NCBI RefSeq assembly: GCF_002443255.2
Contig: NW_019211457.1
Coordinates: 48,447,233-48,511,232, forward strand
Source: Varroa destructor
Lineage: Eukaryota > Arthropoda > Arachnida > Mesostigmata > Varroidae
Length of the DNA stretch: 64,000 bases
Direction of reading: 5' to 3'
Shown here: positions 47,701 to 59,959 of the stretch, piece after piece
How positions within the stretch are numbered: position 1 is the first letter of the stretch
Layout: the number at the start of each line of letters is the position of its first letter
Position numbers and translations under genes: made by a program
Notes under the pieces: generated by a model
Seen by the model: only the letters and a program-made list of their open reading frames with translations
Told to the model about the DNA's origin: nothing
Database searches by the model: none

Positions 47701-48266
47701 TAGAAGAATATAAATCATACCAGGTAGAATAAACGTTATCTAAACAGAGAAGACACAATACAAAGCGTAAACATTAATGCAATTGTCCAGACTTATCAAT
47801 GTATGAATCCCTTCGATATGTATGTATGAATTTTGAAGGCTCAGATGTTTAGTGACAAAACGCTACGGACTAGTCAACGCCTAAATAAAAAAAGAAATGT
47901 AAATAGATGTACCCCTTTTTCCAATAAAAAAAAAGTGAAGGTTTTTGCTTTTAACATTTTTAACAGTCTAGTTTCCTTCGATAAGAAGCCTGCGAATTGC
48001 AGCTGAAAATATGAAGACCCTCATTACTCGATAAATTGCTTACACTCTTGTATGTGTTGATTTATTCTACATAGGAATAGCTAAAACAGCATACAGTTGC
48101 TCAACTAATTAGCCAAAACTCCTATGCATTTTCCTTAAACACTTACCAACACAGGTTTAAACAGCCACCAAATCCAGGACCAATATTCAACATCAAGCAA
48201 GGTCGAAAGATTTGCGTACAATGAAGCAGAGTAGGAAAGCATCGTCGATGTCTCATCCTCCATCAT
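41703..48266 (-). CDS. TMEM68: TMEM68-type membrane glycerolipid acyltransferase (eight exons)
   Basis: ER membrane protein of the PlsC-like acyltransferase superfamily; the mammalian protein takes part in triacylglycerol (and alkyl-diacylglycerol) synthesis. Exons on the minus strand: 48266-48147, 47739-47568, 46681-46494, 45943-45825, 43998-43880, 43058-42983, 42693-42630, 41867-41703. All introns have GT-AG ends and phases close, giving 340 aa (human about 324). The start is the first of two adjacent ATGs. Residues 29-39 hold a Trp-rich YWSWIWWLFKP, followed by a transmembrane helix at about 41-64. The acyltransferase histidine/aspartate motif is HGAIPID (119-125). Exon 4 supplies NNGNLLAISPGGVFEALFG with the conserved PGG loop. 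KRVGFAKVALEAKVPIIPIF follows, and PLVPLYGGFPVKLRT near residue 240 is diagnostic of this subfamily. It ends in IMQHQRIPGSIL and a basic tail. The catalytic motifs are complete, so the enzyme is probably active. Confidence 0.93.
42778..42877. other. Assembly gap (100 N)
   Basis: Exactly 100 N, flanked by GTATA and TATATAT, inside the intron between TMEM68 exons 6 and 7. No coding sequence appears to be lost because the flanking exons join in phase and in alignment. Confidence 0.99.
44220..44890 (-). pseudogene. Unrecognised decayed coding-like stretch in TMEM68 intron 4
   Basis: This 670-bp block is more GC-rich than the rest of the intron. On the minus strand it has an 81-codon open frame (44886-44641) and, after frame changes, a Lys/Glu-rich coiled-coil-like stretch (SSRKFKEEVDKKMMQQKSAE, then TKAKKMKEQEG, around 44430-44300). 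A CCAYNNC cysteine pair lies between them. The plus strand also stays open over parts of it. I do not recognise a family; a decayed transposon or retrogene is possible. Confidence 0.3.
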
Positions 48267-49500
48267 TCTTGTTATTTGGCAGCCTGCCGCTGAAGATAAT
48301 AAAAATAATTAGACCGCAAAAGCTATATCCGTTATTTGTTTTTTTATTTTAGGTTGCTGCATCTATACACTGTGCAAACGATTACTTTACATGACATCTG
48401 GTAAATTAGGCATGCATGAAATTAAATTTTACTATTATTATTATCAAGTAATTACTGCATAAAACTTTAGGTGCATGTCAATATTTTAATCATTTGCAGT
48501 TTACGGGCACATTTCGACTAGACTCTCTGTTGAATTCATACATACAGTAATATGATGCAATTCACAAATATGATGATAAATTAAAATGAAACCGACGCCG
48601 GTTGCCGTTGAACTTTGCAGATCCAAATATCAAGAAGTGTCCTGGCCGTATCGATTCCGTTTGGACACGTAGGTAGCTTTATCCTATAGGGAAAATATCA
48701 GAAGTATTTAAAGATACGCATATGCTAGAAGTTTATTACTTGTATTTTTCGCAGACACTCTGGGGTTTGAAAATGGATTGAGGACATTTACTTGCGCGAG
48801 TTGCAACCTATAGGGAAAAATGTCAATGCCATTGGTCCACAAGCCGTACGACAAATAAACTATAAATAAAACAAAGTTTACTTATAAATAGTACATGTTC
48901 AAAAATATGATAGAAGCTTAATTTAAGTGATTACTACTACATAATAGCACAATATCAAGTTGAGACTCCTTTCAATAAAAAAAAACAATTACTTTATAAA
49001 TATTTTTTCGTCCCGAAAATTTGTTGAGCCTGATCGAATCATCTTTTGGTGAGGTTTAAATTCACTATCTATTCAGGTCGCTAAAAATGTTATTCACCTT
49101 TGGCACATTAATAAATGTAGTGTAAAGATGTTGCCGCGGATCTGTAAAAGTCGCCCAAAGGACAGCCCTTCCCAAGCACAGTCTCTTTACTTTGGCAGCA
49201 GCAGCAGCAGCAGCTGGCCTAACCTGCCCAGCAATGCCGCCTTCTGCCAGTTACTAGTTATTACTTTCATCCAGTTGCACTTCAATAACCCCCATCACTA
49301 ACCAGCAAGTGTTGACACCACGGGTCCAAACAGCACTGTAACGCCTTGCTGTTTACCGCTCTCCACACTATTTCTCTTTTTTTGCTGCCTCTATCAGCTA
49401 ATGTGTTTATCTTCATTCGTATTGGCAGACCCTCACTGGCTGGTGTTTACCCGATTAAGGCAGCCTGTCTGCTGTAGAGATGCGAAGAAATGGTTTATTG
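48267..49500 (-). promoter_or_regulatory. TMEM68 upstream region with GC-rich (CAG)6 block
   Basis: Most of this is AT-rich, but about 49120-49480 is distinctly GC-rich, unlike anything around it, and contains (CAG)6 at 49196-49213. Its position 0.9 kb upstream of the TMEM68 start codon fits a promoter or non-coding first exon. No core promoter motif was identified, and assignment to TMEM68 is inference. Confidence 0.3.
49196..49213. repeat. (CAG)6 trinucleotide repeat
   Basis: Six perfect CAG units inside a GC-rich block. No open coding frame of useful length runs through it. Confidence 0.85.
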
Positions 49501-50442
49501 TACTCAAGACCAATCAATTGCGGTTGTATACAAAAAGTTGAAATATGTTGAGCTAGATCGACTATTTGCGCTTAGAATTGCTCGCATGGCGGTGCATACT
49601 TCATTACGTTATGCATTATCTGAGGCGCTCTGTTACATTCTTTCTATTAACACGTCGAACTAACAACCTTCTATACTTCTCTAAGGATAATATTTATTTT
49701 TAGTGCAATAGATAGAAGACACGCGTGAAGTTGAATTAACTTGTAATAAGCGCTCGAAATAACATTCGAATTATACTAAAGTCAGCTATTTCGGGTTGGT
49801 AATGGATTCTAATTTAGTTAATAATTTGAAATTAAATTATTTTATGTTGCAAATTTCAAAATATTGTGTGTGGTGCTTTGAGACATCTTTGACATATCTA
49901 CATACGCTGTTATTACGTATAAAAATCTTTACTAAAGGTTTGATATATTTTTTTACAGAAGAAGTTTAGCTAAGCACGTCTAAGCAAATCAAAAGGGAAC
50001 AATAATCATACCGATATTTCCAGTAAAAGAAGATTATTGTAGACCTTCAGAACTAACAAATATAGTTGAACAGAAGTTTTGAAATAATCCGGCAGTTAAA
50101 CTTCATAAAAACGTGATAAGCTTCGAACTACGATTGTGTTAACTAAAATAATACAAAACGTATCGACTTCCCTCTTTAATTTCTCTCTGTAGTTCAGGTA
50201 CATCTAGCAGTTTTAATTTGTCTCGACGGTACATTCATAACAATTTCTTGTTCCCTATTATTAGATCATGTGACTCATGGTACAGGGGCCACTAAATTAA
50301 GACATTTTGTAACATTTTAAGTCATCGAGCGCCTAACCTAAAGAGACAAGTCTGCTTTAGCTAGATGCTCATTATACTTTAATATTTGTCCATACTGTAT
50401 CTCTTTAGTTTACAGCGATAGAAGTGCATATCTACTCATGGA

Positions 50443-50478
50443 AATACTGATCTACTCTTTCTAGAGTAGATCAGTATT
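50443..50478. repeat. Perfect 16-bp inverted repeat with 4-nt loop
   Basis: AATACTGATCTACTCT (50443-50458), loop TTCT, then its exact reverse complement (50463-50478). Same stem and loop sizes as the hairpin at 17739 but unrelated in sequence. Confidence 0.85.
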
Positions 50479-52022
50479 AAGGTGTTATCATTAACGCGCG
50501 TATCGTGAGTTAATAGAAGCACCTATAATCGCAAATAATTATTATTATTCCGCGCATCGATTTCCATTTTATTTTGCCATAATACTAAGTAAGTAAATAG
50601 CACATGCAAACATGCAGAACTTTCTAAAGGTATTTGGTTTAGCCTTTCATTACCTTCAGCACTTCTAGATGGTTGAGGATTTTTGCAATATACAGTCCCA
50701 GTGGTATCTGGGATGAGTGGTTCGTGGCTAATATCCAAAAGGTGTTTAAGTGTACATTTTGTTTTGAAAAAGGTAGAACTTTTTGAGCATGAAAATCCTT
50801 GTACTTCGACTAACGGAGAATATTTGGAAAGACAGAATGATTTTTGTCGAACTTCGTAAACTATTTTTGTTTAGTTGTATTTTGAATCATTTGTATTGTT
50901 ACATCTTAACTTTTAATTATATAAGTACTGTAAAAATTTAAAACGTAATTAAATTATTTTTCTTCACGCCACTTCCTATCGAACATTATAAAGTTTTATT
51001 AAAATATAATAAATTAATTACACATTTTACTATTTGTGCTCATATACTACTAATTAGTAATAATAATTACCAAATCTGTATGCCTAAGACATGGATAGAT
51101 GTAAACAAGCAAACATTTAGAATGCCGTCTTTAACAACTTTATAATATTAAATGCCAATAATAATAATAATGTACGTATGTATATTTATCAAGGTATAGA
51201 AAAATATTTGAATTCGAGTCTCGGAGTCCAGTAGACCTAACTCAATTGCCTCATAACAGTCAGTCACGATAGATGCCACGATTAGACAAGCTTGTATAGG
51301 TAGTAAGTAGGTAATAATAAGGCGTAAAAATGCGCATGCGTCAATTATGATAACCCGAGAAGAATAGTGCTCGCATAGTGAGCGAAAACTCATAATTTAT
51401 GCGGCAATTATTTCAGGAATCTGAGTGCTGTCGGTTTTCAGCGGTCTGACGATTTGAACTGAAAATGAGTCAAAAGCGCTATTGCGTAGCAGTAGATCAA
51501 AGTTATCGATATAATGTCGTGTTTTTGGTAATTAATTAAATGGTAAGGAATCCATTATAGTATCAAACAAAAACGAATTAAATCGAGTGATATCGTAGGG
51601 GTACGTATTGTCCTTATAAAAAACATCGATATCATCTAAAGATCAATCGATAGAATTGACGAGCGATCAGTCAATTAAAGGGAATCTGTTGCAGAACTCA
51701 TTTACCACGTTAAAGATCATCAGGTTTTAAGGAGCGGTATAGTATAGACTAAGTCACATGCAAATAATAAGTCAATGTCGTTATAACCTGCAACATCGCT
51801 TCCTACAATGAGAATGACAATGTAGTCGGCTTGAAACTAAAATTTTACGTGAGTAATTTGTTACGATAAACCTAGTTCATTGTCAGAGGTCGGTCGTTTT
51901 AAGCAAAAAGTTTAATGCGATTAATCATCAGACATTTCAGGTTGAAGTAAGAAATACAGAAAATGTTGTATAATATATAACATTGTCATTGCTTCCTTTA
52001 TTTTTACTTATTTATGTTTTAG

Positions 52023-52079
52023 AAAGGGCGTGGATACATAAAGCGTCCAAAGAAAGATAAGCCTATGGAGCATTATTCA
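52023..52079 (+). CDS. Possible isolated 57-bp exon of an unknown gene
   Basis: A strong pyrimidine-rich acceptor (TTTATGTTTTAG) is followed by 57 nt and a strong donor (TTCA|GTAAGTAA). The exon reads through in one frame as a basic peptide, KGRGYIKRPKKDKPMEHYS, and it stands out from AT-rich surroundings by codon-like composition. I do not recognise the protein and cannot connect it to other exons. It may be a chance pairing of splice-like signals. Confidence 0.25.
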
Positions 52080-53313
52080 GTAAGTAACGAAATTCGCATG
52101 TAGTTTCTTGTGTGTTGGCCTTAATATTGTAATTTTTATGCAGAACCCGTTCAAGTATTTAAAGACTTCTTTATTGTGAACGAATGCCATTTGTAGGGAT
52201 GGTGAATAACACATGAGAAATAATAAGGGGATAATGCAAAAAACTATGATACGTATACAGAAGGCATATATTTTCAATACATTTATTATCACTTGTATAG
52301 CTAGCGCTAGTACTAGGGTATTACTTAACCGACAGTGCAGAAATCGGATTCGTTGGCTAATAATATACGGTGTTTGGTGAGTACTTCATGAAAATTATAC
52401 TTGAAACTATCGGATTCACATTCGAACGTTGTGAGTACATTGTAGCTTAAAATAGACTGTGAAGAATTATACCTCGAAGCCAAGTAACTTGCCATGCTTT
52501 ATGTTAGTGTATTTGCTACTTGATTTTGCGTCAGGAAAGTGTTACGTAAACACCTTAAGTATGGTCGTATTACAACTGTTTAATAAAGACCAACCTTGTA
52601 GTCAAATTTTTAACTCATGCTTTAAAATCCTTCGTTGCAATACCTTCTGTTAAAAGCTGAATAAAATGCAGATTCTTGCCTTATGAAAAGAAGTCGGGTT
52701 TTCATCACACATGTAAGTATTCTGCATCTAGTATCATAACTCTCGCGTTATTCCGTTAATAAAGTGCTGAAAAATAGCGTCTTTAACAATGTAAAATGAG
52801 CGCAGGGCTTTAACCATTTTGGAAGCGTTAAAGCATTGCTAAAGAAGTTATTCAACTTATTTGGTTTGTCGATTAGTAAAGTTACACCAAATATATTAGA
52901 CAAATGGTCGCAATTTATGATCCTTAGTTAGTATGAATTAGGGAAGTGCATCAAGAACCCAACTGTCAACACTTTACTTATTATAAATGCTGATAACTTA
53001 GACGTTGATATACGTCCTGTTTTTTGGCTAAAACAATTTCAAACCACATATATACGCGTATATAATACACAACCAGATTGGAGCATCTAAAATTGAATCA
53101 CTTATCATTAATGCTGTAATTACATACGGATACACATGTCTCTTGACCGCTCTCATGTTTAGAAGTTCAATCAGAAGCTACGGGTGCAAACTATGTAAAT
53201 CATCCCTAGATTTAGATTTAGTCTGTAAGAATAAGGTCAATAACATTACAACTGCGCCATTGCAAAAGTTAAGGCCTGTGTAATCTGTTACTATCATTTT
53301 ATCAGATTCCTTA

Positions 53314-53335
53314 CCATATATATATATATATATAT
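53314..53335. repeat. (TA)n microsatellite
   Basis: About eleven TA dinucleotides. Confidence 0.9.
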
Positions 53336-54659
53336 GAAAGCTATGAAGTACTTATTAAACTCTTTATTGCTGATTATTTTGACATTTTATAATTATTTAA
53401 GTGTCTTATATACTATAATTTTCTTTCATGGTATGATACGTCCATAAAAGGGATCTTTATTATCGAGCGCACACTCCGTTTCTTTGACGTTAACCAACGT
53501 GCCGCTACAAAAGAAAGTAAAGTACATACTATTGACGGTCATATATTGTATAAATAAATATATATAATAACATACAAGGGTATTATATATAAGCACGCTG
53601 TAGATCGCGATTAATTATTTACGGGGATTTGTCAAAAATCCACTCAGGGTAGCACAACGTACCGCGTTTTGAGACTCAGTTTAAGTGAAGATGCGATCTG
53701 TCTTATAATTTACGACCTCTTAAATTAGTTGTTTCGTGCTAATTAAAAGGAAGTTTGCATTGTAGAATAAGTAACTTTGTCTTGCTTGATCTTCCATAGA
53801 CACACTGATTATCGCATGGGAGGTTTGATATATGATCTAAGTGATTTTTTCATGGTTAATGTAACTTATTTGATTACATTGTCTGGCTTCAATTCTGGGT
53901 GGTGTTCAAGTTCCCTGAAGATTCGCGAGCGGAACGCCGCATAAGCCCACAGCTGATGCAAAGAGACATAGTCCCTGCTTGAAATCAAAAAGGATATCTT
54001 GTAAGAAAGTATAAACCAATAAAAATATAAAAAGAACAGTAGTTTACCAAAATAGTTCAGGAAAAAAGTGCAAGAACAGCCGAGTGAACCAGTAGTTAAC
54101 CAGAATCGACATTCACAACCACACCAACAATCGCGGGAAGTTGGAATTCATAAAATGGGAATACCGAGTTATTAAGATTATATAAATATTTTATAGAAGC
54201 TACAAGTTCGTACTATAATGATGGGAAAACCAGCTGAGCGAAATTAAGCATAATTTCAAATATTCCACAAATTATAACCTACGTGATGTATTTTTAAGCA
54301 AAAAAATATTAGTTTAAAAATCAGGAGCGAAGGACGCAAGGAAAAGCAGTTCAGATCAAGTAAAGCTTGAGGTAACCTTCTCTGCGGAAACCATATTTTC
54401 TATCTTTTTTTATTTGTTGACTTGAAGAATCACTCACGCCTGATGACTGAGGTTTTACATGCCAAGGCATTAATACAAGATGATGTTTCTCAGTCAGTAA
54501 AAACTCTAACTATTAGAGAATGCCTACCTTATAACTATGGAATCTGGGCGATCTGATGCTTTTCTTCGGGGCTCATAATGTATCTGCCGACAGGAGCATT
54601 TGGTTGGATTTGGCACGCGCGCATGTGCTGCCTGAGACCCCTAACACTTGCACACGGTC

Positions 54660-55100
54660 ACGCTCAACGTCCGTAAAATATACCTTCTTTATTCCTGTGA
54701 TCGGCGTTGGCCTGCTCCACAGTGACAGCAAACTTTTGCAAATCGGTCTCGGTCTGTTTGTAAGCTACTTCGGCACTAAGTAACTCTATATCACTCAAGT
54801 CGTCCTCTATTACGATAACCTCTGCGTAAAGTTCTTCAACGTTTTTCGGACTTTCCGGTACATACACACTTTTTATCCACTAGAAGGTAAAATTCTTCAC
54901 TTCCCTACTTAGAACGTTAAGAAGATAGGCAATGTCTATTAATATTATTTTTAGGTCATCCCAGGTGCGAGGTTGAAAGTCCTGTCCTTCGTCGATCCGG
55001 TTACAAGATGGAGCCCAGAAGCCAGGCTGGTCAGGATTGATTCTCATTTGTTGAGCCATTTCGATACACCTTGTTCTTACGGAACAAAATGTCAACATCT
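54660..55100 (-). pseudogene. Unrecognised 145-codon minus-strand frame with one stop
   Basis: From 55098 to 54664 one minus-strand frame is open except for a single TAG near 54882. The conceptual product is acidic with charged helices (VEELYAEVIVIEDDLSDIEL) and a Trp/Pro-rich part (NPDQPGFWAPSC). The surrounding 54.5-55.6 kb is more GC-rich than the flanks. A retroelement gag remnant or an old pseudogene are possibilities. No family signature was identified. Confidence 0.3.
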
Positions 55101-55599
55101 ATCGCAGGCTACATAGGTAGAGCGCTATTACAGAAATATCAGCGGCTTTCGTATGACATAACTAAGACACGCCGGGTGCTCAACTACGCATATGTGCAGC
55201 TTCCTCTCTTGGTTGACCATTTCTTTGCTTTGAACTCAGTTTGATTATAAAGCATTGTCTTAGCAATGACCAGTGCTGACCAGCTGGTTTGCTTGCGAGA
55301 TGTTAATGCAGGTTGATTGTTCTTGCTATTTCTAAGGTACTGAGATCGTAACTGTGAGTCGCGATTTACACCACGACGTGAATTTTAGAGCCTTTACCAG
55401 CTACGACACTTTGACGACTGAGCACGCGGTATTAGTCTTCAGCTAGCTTTACAGAGTAGACTAGAGTAGTATAGGTTGGTTGTTCGTTTGTCCGAGAGAA
55501 AAGACGATCTGCTACTGCTGCTGCGACTACTAGCGTCACTTATAAAGCTGCTCAAATAGTAATACAAATAACCTCATAAATTGTATTACTCAAGCAATG

Positions 55600-57850
55600 G
55601 ATTTCCATTCTAGTTTCGGCCCAGGGAGGACCAGTTTTCACCTAATAACTGCTAACTCGAATAGCTCTATCGATTTGTATTGTGTAAGGCATTGAGGATG
55701 AGTTTTTTAACTTCAAGTTATAACCTAGAGGCTTTCGCGCTGCGGGTATACGCGCATATGTTTCCTTAATCGCACACCGCACCAGTGCTATAGGTCCCCA
55801 TAGACAAAGGGATGGACTAACAGCCGCAAGGAACCCTGACGCTTGCACTTACAGGTATACGCTCGCCCAAAACGTCCGAGCGTACACGCCTGAACTATAT
55901 AAAGACACACAAACAGACAGCTACATTCATACTTCGCATTCTGGCAGGCTGCTCAGTGTTACACGTTATTTGTAAGAAAGGCCTCTGGCCCTCTCGCCGC
56001 CAAAAATCAAATGTTGATCGATGTATCAGATGGCAACAAGACAACGTACATGCCCATCTCGCCTAATTATATTATATTATAGTTTCATACAGCTGAACAT
56101 AGGATTGAATGAGTTCGTCTATTTGTGATGGACCTCATTTTACACTATTACAATAATTCAATGGAATTTGCATAAGTAAAGTAAAGCATAAATATAGCAA
56201 TGTAAACAAACATAAATGCGATGCATATGTTTAGCTCGTAATAGAAAGAGAACCATGTCCACTGCAGTAACATGACCTACATGTAGAAGTTATTTACCGT
56301 TAGTAACTTCCAGAGAGATGTGGCGGCATTTAGGCTATGAACAGTTGTGTCTGGTTTAGACGAATATGCACGATTTAGAATTGAAAATCGCGGAAAAAAG
56401 TTGACCCAGTTATTAATTTCCTAAAAAATATATAATAAGCATATTTAAAACTTTGTTGAACCATCCCAGAATAAGATTACATTTCACTTCACGTTTAACA
56501 TATATATATATGAGTTGTATGCATTTATTTCAAAATTTGTCTTATTGCATTTTTGGATAATAACGTATTTACTAGGAATCTCAAGTGGAAGCTACTCTTA
56601 AACTGAATAACAAGTACCCAAAAAGCAAAGCTCAGAAAACTCAACAATATAATTTCTGTTTCAATTTTTTTCCTGTAACCACCATGATTTGAAAAAGACC
56701 AAGAAGAATGTAAACCGATAGTTATTGTATAAGCTTATCATAAAATACACCGGCCATAGGAGGACATTCGCCTTTTACATGTTCCTTATTTATCCGTTAT
56801 TCATGTATAAATTAAGATTCTAGTTTCACGTAGCAGTGTTAGGCCGTAACTTTAAATTCATATGGAAAGTTGTTCCATTCACTTGTAGCCACACCTTTTT
56901 TCATTTGCAGTTAGCCGAAAACAGTTTTGTTTTCAAAAACAAGTAAAACTAGCGTTTTCCTTCGTATAAAGTGCGCATTGAATTTTAAATCTAATGAGCC
57001 ACAGAACTAACTGGTATTTTTTTGACGACTGCCTTAAGATGTTGATTACTGTGTGGTATTTAAATACGTTGTGAATATTAAGATTTGCATGCTAGAAGCA
57101 AGCTGTCGAAACTAATAAGGGAATTCCAAACAAAACTTTAATTGGATAATTTTGAACGACTTGGTGTTTTTCAATGGTTCTTTTGTAAATCGTTTGTCAC
57201 ATTACAATCATATAACATAATAAAGGTTCAATTGAAAGCACAACAGGAATATATATAGAGACACATAAAGGAATACCAGGACTGCACAGCCGGTCAGACA
57301 ATACTGTTTGATCAATATTTGAACAAAAATATCGACTATTTCAGATCCTTCTACAACGTTAAATCTAACGTCTAACGAGATGAAAATCTTAAAATAAATT
57401 ATCAAGTCTTTTATCATCAATATGGCCATTTGACAGACTGAAAGGTAACGAGATTTATTTAAGGTACGTTCAGCAGTTAAGGAGAAAAAATTTCGTAACG
57501 TCCTTTCTAAGTTTGCACCGGTTATTATTTTTGCGTCCGTGTTTACCTAAAATGAAAGAGGCAGGTCATTTGCCAACGAGAGTTTTTTTTATAATGAAAT
57601 CATTGTTCATAAAAAAAAAACGTTATCGACTATTTACTAAATGACTAGGCTCAATGACTGATTTTCCGTATTATACGATGGTCAGTCAATGCTAACTTAC
57701 TGGATAGGGAATTTTATTTGCAGTATTTCTAACATTTAACACTCTTCGGAACTTATTTCATATGCCCCTCGACGCAATACCTTTATATTTCTTGGCTAGC
57801 TCTTTCTAAACGTAGAAATCAATCTGCCCGGGGATTTCCTTGTTCTAATA
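55600..57850. other. Intergenic region, no gene supported
   Basis: Mostly AT-rich. The first 400 bp are less so and carry a 68-codon minus-strand frame without family resemblance. No RNA gene, transposon or exon was recognised. Confidence 0.5.
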
Positions 57851-58930
57851 AATCGCCTTATATTTTCGCAGTATGTATGTCTTAGGTTTCAGAATTCATA
57901 GCTCCCTATTCTTGACCGCCTGCCACACGCCTCTGTGCTTTCTAATCCATTTGAATGGTGTATTGGGGTCCACACTTCAACCTGCTACTTCATCCAGGAT
58001 CAACTTCCATCATTAGAAGCCATTAGGAATATCTCCTCCAAGTCTTTTACATGGCGTACTTGATCAATAAAATTTTTAACCAGCTTTGTCGAATTCTATT
58101 ATCGTATTTTTCAGTCCTGAGATCTCATGTATTACTCCAAAATGCCATTTTCTGTATGCATCTTAATGGCGGCTTTCTGACCCACATGAAATTGGCTATT
58201 AAGAGTTGTTCTTCTTGCGAACTTCGTGTTTTTAAGTGTGATCGGAAGTCTAGCATGTATTATATTTTTCTCTAAAAATAAAATATTTTGGCTGGGAACT
58301 TAATAGCTCTACTGGCAGGTAAAGATAGCGTACTCATTACTAGGTCAGCTGAGATCTTATGGACCAATGTACTTCATTTTCTTCACCACTTTCCCTAAGT
58401 GTTCCTTAATAATTCTTGCTATTCATTCCGTTGAATCATTTTTAATAGATAATATGAGACTGAAAGTGCATATGGCTCCATTCTTTAAAGTGATCGTGAA
58501 TCACCATTAGCTTGTAGATTTTGGCCATTATTACTCCTATCTGCAGGCTGGTGGCGTCTACTAACATAAGAAAATTCAGTTCGTTTCATGAGCCAGCATA
58601 ATTCTTGTGAACTTGGATGAATAAACGCGGAGGTTCCTCCCAAAAATGCATTTTTGATTTTAGGGCGTTGTTCATATGTTTCATCTTGCTTTCGCAGTTC
58701 ATCGTAAGGCTGTTCAAATTACCATCAGGTGGCTCATTGAATGTGTCTTCTCGCCAAATTCTCAGTTTTTTTGTGTTCTAAAATGCCCAATATAAGGTTC
58801 TCCCAAATTTTTGTTGTAAATATAATATCTGCTGTTTTAAAGTCTCCTCAAACATTCCACAAAGTTTAATCCGTGTTGCATTGGCAAGTAGGTAATCTTA
58901 TATCATCTTTACTAGTATATGATAACATTT
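57850..58930 (-). mobile_element. Decayed Ty3/gypsy-type pol relic (RNase H and integrase parts)
   Basis: On the minus strand, around 58670-58470, the reading MNNALKSKMHFWEEPP, then LNFLMLVDATSLQIGVIM, then FKEWSHMHFQSH follows the order of the RT-RNase H connection and RNase H start of gypsy elements (xxxALxxAxxLxxPxP, LMVDASDxAIGAVL, WxPxAFxS). Farther along, near 57980-57930, HHSNGLESTEACGRR resembles the integrase HPxxNGLVERxHR block. Stops and frameshifts are frequent. It seems to be a different lineage from the 11.6-kb copy, judging by wording. No LTRs were recognised. Confidence 0.5.
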
Positions 58931-59959
58931 ATGACAGCCGTAAATATTGTCTTTCTCTCTTTGCTTGAATTCCCGCAGGTTGTCAATATGTGATTTCGCC
59001 GATCGTAATATAACCACATTGATTTTAGATAAAAACGAGTTCTACTGCGTCTGCTGCAGAATGCTTTTTACTTCCCGATTGCATCTTAGGGGTTTGCTCT
59101 TCTTTATCTTCAAGGTGCGTAATTTTCTAAAAATTATAAATTTTCTTTTGCGAATTTTACGTAATTCATAGTATTTACTCTAACTAACAAACTGTTGTGT
59201 CATTTTTTGAGAATCATTTAATCCTTTTTTGATCACATTTTGATAATTTTTGTCACACTATGTTCGTTTGCAGTAAAGTTACTTGTACAAACTTTTTCTT
59301 TTAATGAACTGGGCTACTGATTTACCGAAAGATACACTTCTCAATGTATTTAATAGGTACCGATACTTCATACATTCTGTTTAATGTAGCTTCTATATTA
59401 TTAGAAAAAAAACCTGCGCACTCACTAACCGAAATATTCTAATAAGTTATTGTGTACCGCAAATTAACCAGGAGTGTTTACTCTTGATCAATCTATGAAG
59501 TGTTTAAAGAAGCTAAATGTATTAACCTTAGGTAACGGAGGGTTCATATTGGATTTCAGGGGAGTCTTTTTAAGAAAGATTACTCATCAAGGGTCACTTC
59601 TTGTTTTTCACTCAATCGTCAATGATTCAGTTCGTCACCATTGTTACTCAATATGAGGTCTTAACACGCCCTATTATACTTTATCTTAGACAAAATACCA
59701 CATGGAACATTCTCAAATGGCTTTCATCTTTCGCGTTCCCTTCAAAAGAACTGAAGAAGTAATAAATGGGATAAAGAAGCAAACAATTTATTGAACAAAG
59801 CACGTTTCTGCTGTTTTTTTTTTTCTTTTTGTATTCAGCCGGATTAACTGCAAGTTTTTTGATTTCGCTGACATGTCTTTCATTTTGCCATATTCCGTGT
59901 GTATTTAAACAGGCAACTAAATGATTCCTTCTGCTTATCAGCCTCTTTATTAAAAGCTC

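Larger units (their letters stand above)
49500..54500. other. AT-rich intergenic region without supported gene
   Basis: Very AT-rich, with only short open frames. It contains the hairpin at 50443, a (TA)n tract at 53314-53335 and one exon-like 57-bp stretch at 52023-52079 that could belong to an unidentified plus-strand gene. Nothing else is recognised. Confidence 0.5.

Noticed and set aside
50523..50738. 71-codon minus-strand frame with acceptor- and donor-like ends
   Set aside because: Two different frames look equally plausible, and neither shows a family resemblance or a link to TMEM68.
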